This document shows, piece after piece, positions 61,901 to 64,000 of a DNA stretch of 64,000 nt (the first letter of the stretch is position 1; the number at the start of each line of letters is the position of its first letter). Source of the DNA: Halobacteriovorax sp. JY17. GTDB taxonomy: Bacteria; Bdellovibrionota; Bacteriovoracia; Bacteriovoracales; Bacteriovoracaceae. The position numbers and the translations under genes are program-made. A model generated the notes under the pieces. It did not search any database, was not told where the DNA came from, and was given only the letters and a program-made list of their open reading frames with translations. The stretch lies in assembly GCF_002753895.1 (NCBI RefSeq), contig NZ_NJER01000002.1:679990-743989 (forward strand). The letters run 5' to 3'.

Positions 61901-62095
61901 AGTGATTTTTGTTTCTATATCTTGGGCTGTCGCACCGTCATATCTCGTCGTTACAATTGCAGTCGCAAAACTTACGTTAGGGTAGGACTCAGAGTTCATT
62001 TTCGCTAGACCCATAATTCCATAAATCATCATACCTAGCATGAGGACAATGGAGAGCTTCGAATTTTCAATAAAGAATTTTGAAATTGTTTTCAT
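58928..62095 (-). CDS. RND efflux permease
   Basis: 1055 residues, AcrB/MMPL-like architecture: one N-terminal membrane helix, a large periplasmic loop, six helices (TVLALVIALGMLVDNSVVISEN contains the proton-relay Asp), second loop and last six helices. It has VDN where HAE1 pumps usually have VDD, so one of the two proton-relay Asp is missing, as in some RND subgroups. Substrate not predictable. Directly follows the tolC-like gene with no adaptor gene in between. Confidence 0.9.
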   Translation of the reverse strand: MKTISKFFIENSKLSIVLMLGMMIYGIMGLAKMNSESYPNVSFATAIVTTRYDGATAQDIETKITKPIEDEIRTVSGLKDVNSTSQSGLSTIVIRIDMDGSGVVVEDVMSDIQKAVDRTNKLPSDLIDRPKFNEIKSEEMPVFQIAVLGSNEGRLRDIISDHLKEEIEDNKLVKGVTLAGYTKRTFQIEVDNNLLNKHHIGMQELISKIQARNVNIPGGNLKQDKTQQLLRLEGKIKNTSELENILIRSNFSGQSIYLKDVAKVVDGEEDIKVKTRYNGEDATLLTIAKKAGADTIALVENVNKKLLEYEKLYKGKAEFKVFLNESIKVKDKLDVLANNAVSGLILVIVFLFIFLPGRIGLMASMSLPLAIMGTLGIMPAFGMNLNTITVLALVIALGMLVDNSVVISENFTRLRQDGKTSQEAALESIRSLWLPITATAFTTIAAFLPMLVTKGIMGQFIKWIPIVVTISLLLSLVESFFFLPMRLVSAGSSVKKDKDGNSKKDWFHKFESKFEKFMEVLIKRRYIAAAGFSGLIIFALFMMTAGNKFILFPADQTEIYIARFELPNGTKLDETNDKLKTLTGKIKEVLGEDVEHLVGRSGESKVQLTDPKASEGNNVGIVFIYVTEDAKLNLFYTTVLEKLRAGISKDGYKSLTFEAQVNGPPVGSDIEATFRSNDGEELDTLIGKVKERLGKVPGVIDLKVNDIIGDDEVFINIDYEKADQLGLNIFNAGDTVRSAISGRIISEVTLNNKDVDLRVSFKEEDRTDISKLKNVNIMDTRGNLVPLGTFAKFETKDGTPQIKRFDFKRSKTLAGSINEKKITAMEANQILLKTYEELRSDYPSVSLVFGGVAESTKESMESLAQASILAAIGIFAILVFLFKSYLRPLIIMMTIPLGLLGFSIAFATPVLSGYMDRTRPISFLALIGIIGLAGIIVNSGIVLISFIDEMRAEGKLSLHEILVKASGMRLRAVLVTSLTTVSGLFPTAYGVGGSDPTLVPMTLAMAWGLVSGTILTLSFIPPAYAILEDFVNFMNRITKRSKHVEGDLEVTEELA

Positions 62096-62110
62096 AGTTA
62101 TCTCTCGTTT

Positions 62111-63553
62111 CTAATTATTAATATCACATGGCATTTCAGTATAAACAGTGAAGTAATCTAGTAGAGTCGTAATGATTGATAATTGACTCTGGACTTCTAG
62201 AAGATTACTGCTTAAAAGAGCATCTTGATCTAAGATTAAGTCCCTAAATGAAACTCTCGCCTGGTTATACTTCTTCTTTGTGTGCTTAAGTGTTATTGCT
62301 AGTTTTTCACTATTAATATTTTGTTGTTCAATGACTTTTTGTAGTAGATGAATATTTTTAACGACCTGAGAATGATAGGCATTAACTTTTCCAACAATTT
62401 CTTCTTTTTGAGAAATGAATCTCTTCTTATCTAATAAGTCTTGAAGCTCTTTTGATTTAGTTGAACTTCCTCCTAGAGGAATTCGTAACTCCACGCCTGC
62501 ACTAAATGCTGTTCTTCCGTCATCAGAAAATCTATCCCAAGCTTCACTATATCCTTCTGTTTTTCCAAGTCTTTTAACTTCTGAGACAAATTGAACATTC
62601 GCTCTATTGTATGAGTCAGTTATTTTCCTTTGATGTGTGTATTCAGTTTGAAGTGATTTTAAAATCTCATCATAGCTTGAGTACTGCAAAGGAGCTTCGT
62701 TGAAGTTCGATATCTGAGCAATACAGCTAAAGAGTTGTTTAGATGTTTTAGGTATCGAGTACGTTCCAAGAACAAGCTCTTTGTCAGAAAGTGTAGGAAG
62801 TAGTTCCTTTAATTGTTGAACAAGAACTTCTCTTTGGTATTGAAGGTTTATGATTCTAGAATTTCTATCGGCAATTTGAGATTCTGATCTCGAAACTTCG
62901 CTAATTTCAGCAATTTTATTTTTAAACTTTCTCTTTGAGTCTTTTAATTGCTGTTGGGAAAGGGTTAAGAGCTTTTGAGATATCTTCAATTGCTCATTAT
63001 TTGCTACTAGTGACCAATAAATCTTTCTTAAACTTTGGTAGAAGGCCTTCTTTTGAATATTCTTTTGTAGATCTGCTCTAAGTACACTTTCTTTAAGTAG
63101 CTCTCTTTGTGAGCTTGTTAGTCTACCGAGAAAGTTCTTGTAAAGATCCATGGAAAACTCTAGTCCAAAACCGTTACTAGTTCCTTTGTTAACTACGGAG
63201 CTTGTCATTTGTTCTGAAAAAGTATTAACACCGATCTTCATTCCTGTTCCAAGCCCTTTTTCAACACCAACTTTGTAGGCCTTTATAGGTGAACTGACAG
63301 GGATTTGTGGGGAAAATGAATTTTCACTTGTCTTGTAATAACTTGCAGAGCCCACAAGATTGAAGTCGAAATTTTCCTCGAATGCTTCTCTTTGAAAATC
63401 TACTGATAGAAATGAAGCTTCAATTGCCAAAGTATTTGGAGCTGCATTATTGACTTCTTTTTTAATTAATTCTTCTGTAATTGTGACTCTTTCCTTTGCG
63501 AAAGAGGACGTACTCAATAAGGTTATTATTGATACGAAAATTAACATTTTCAT
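62111..63553 (-). CDS. TolC-family outer-membrane channel
   Basis: 480 residues from ATG 63553 (AAGGAAG site); a 63577 in-frame start is rejected. Signal peptide MKMLIFVSIITLLSTSSFA. Two repeats of long amphipathic helices separated by beta segments, and DLYKNFLGRLTSSQREL and VFLQKVIEQQ-like helix regions typical of outer-membrane factors. First gene of the operon TolC-RND-TetR. It gives the export duct of a pump. Confidence 0.85.
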   Translation of the reverse strand: MKMLIFVSIITLLSTSSFAKERVTITEELIKKEVNNAAPNTLAIEASFLSVDFQREAFEENFDFNLVGSASYYKTSENSFSPQIPVSSPIKAYKVGVEKGLGTGMKIGVNTFSEQMTSSVVNKGTSNGFGLEFSMDLYKNFLGRLTSSQRELLKESVLRADLQKNIQKKAFYQSLRKIYWSLVANNEQLKISQKLLTLSQQQLKDSKRKFKNKIAEISEVSRSESQIADRNSRIINLQYQREVLVQQLKELLPTLSDKELVLGTYSIPKTSKQLFSCIAQISNFNEAPLQYSSYDEILKSLQTEYTHQRKITDSYNRANVQFVSEVKRLGKTEGYSEAWDRFSDDGRTAFSAGVELRIPLGGSSTKSKELQDLLDKKRFISQKEEIVGKVNAYHSQVVKNIHLLQKVIEQQNINSEKLAITLKHTKKKYNQARVSFRDLILDQDALLSSNLLEVQSQLSIITTLLDYFTVYTEMPCDINN

Positions 63554-63571
63554 CTGGTATCTTCCTTTAGT

Positions 63572-63609
63572 ATTCAAACGTTTGTTTGATTTTATACGAA
63601 CGTTTGAAT
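63572..63609. promoter_or_regulatory. Operator repeat upstream of the efflux operon
   Basis: ATTCAAACGTT (63572-63582) and AACGTTTGAAT (63599-63609) are perfect 11-bp inverted arms with a 16-nt gap. A perfect 10-bp palindrome CAAACGTTTG is at 63575-63584. The minus-strand -10 (TATAAA, 63591-63596) lies between the arms, so a bound TetR dimer pair would block RNA polymerase. Confidence 0.7.
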
Positions 63610-63664
63610 TTAAACAAGGGTAGTATGTAAAGAACTTAACTAAAATACTATTTTTCTAATTATT

Positions 63665-64000
63665 TCAAATAGATAAAGAATCAAACTCTTCATAAAGGGC
63701 AAGTAGGCTCGCTTCGAGTCCTTCTTTCTTGCCGCCTAGATTAGCATAGAGTTTACTGGTTTCAGGGTCCATATTGTCGAAATTAAACTTGAGCATAAGC
63801 TCTTCTATAGATGATATTTGAGCTTCAAGATCTTCAATTAATGAAGGAATATCCTCGAGTCTCTTCTTTTGTGAATTTGAAAGCTTCGTAGCTACTGGCT
63901 CAGGAGTTTCAACCACTTCTTTTGGAAGTTCTACTTCAGAATTTTCTTCACTTTCTTGTTCAAGAAGAATATTTTCTAAGGCCAAAGCTTCTAGATAACT
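63665..64000 (-). CDS. C-terminal part of a probable ABC-F ATPase (Uup-like)
   Basis: 111 residues visible, open to the window edge, so the ATPase part is outside. KLSNSQKKRLEDIPSLIEDL and EAQISSIEELMLKF, ending EASLLALYEEFDSL, match the Uup/ABC-F C-terminal coiled coil that contacts the ribosome or branched DNA. An acidic stretch (EQESEENSEVELPKEVVET) precedes it. The annotation rests on the coiled-coil pattern only. Confidence 0.6.
   Translation of the reverse strand, partial: SYLEALALENILLEQESEENSEVELPKEVVETPEPVATKLSNSQKKRLEDIPSLIEDLEAQISSIEELMLKFNFDNMDPETSKLYANLGGKKEGLEASLLALYEEFDSLSI

Noticed and set aside
1-64000. tRNA, rRNA or CRISPR array
   Set aside because: No cloverleaf, rRNA stretch or regular direct-repeat spacing noticed; a covariance or repeat scan would be needed to exclude small ones.

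Overview
The window reads as chromosomal DNA of an AT-rich, Gram-negative bacterium. The base composition, the lipid A, lipoprotein and outer-membrane genes, the many secreted proteases and small lipoproteins, an HD-GYP-like protein and the gene order together suggest a Bdellovibrio/Bacteriovorax-type predator (Bdellovibrionota). That taxonomic call is an inference; no rRNA, tRNA or phylogenetic marker was compared. Genes are very tightly packed: starts overlap upstream stops (TAATG, ATGA), convergent genes share stop codons, and few intergenic stretches exceed 300 bases. I saw no tRNA, rRNA, CRISPR array, transposase or prophage.

Layout. 1-7100: lipid A operon (lpxD end, fabZ-like, lpxA, a GnnA-like oxidoreductase, lpxB, lpxK), then a DUF3108 lipoprotein and a glycosyltransferase. 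7100-9330: ribosomal protein S1, a strong terminator, then a GC-rich array of hairpins with AGGA in their loops. 9570-12850: a secreted trypsin-like protease, hypotheticals, a stand-alone receiver and a 30-residue membrane peptide. 12966-18200: a five-gene operon (aldehyde dehydrogenase, URC1, URC4, upp, udk) that looks like the URC route of pyrimidine catabolism ending in acetyl-CoA. 18200-26210 (mostly minus strand): a PLA2-like lipoprotein, hflX, and two clusters that cover pantothenate and CoA synthesis (panC, coaBC; and a ketol-acid reductoisomerase homologue, panB, coaX), with a methyltransferase.

26280-36920: PabC-like enzyme, YacG, inositol phosphatase, coiled-coil membrane protein, HEAT-like protein, KdsD, Lnt, subtilase, hemolysin-III and DksA-type genes. 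37086-44240: flavin reductase, mltG, ruvX, and the housekeeping run rho, prfA, prmC, murA, HIT. 44321-49840: secreted or lipoprotein hypotheticals. 49979-55933: a four-gene operon (double GNAT, LuxE, LuxC fused to a PaaK-like adenylating domain, second PaaK-like protein) with no luciferase. 55996-64000: a degenerate HD-GYP protein, a class II glutamine amidotransferase, a TolC-RND-TetR efflux operon lacking an adaptor gene, and the end of an ABC-F ATPase.

The best candidate for an undescribed system is the non-luminescent LuxE/LuxC-PaaK operon. Next come the AGGA-loop hairpin array downstream of rpsA (possible CsrA sponge or a repeat family), the URC operon coupled to a semialdehyde dehydrogenase, and the reductoisomerase homologue that occupies the ketopantoate reductase slot.
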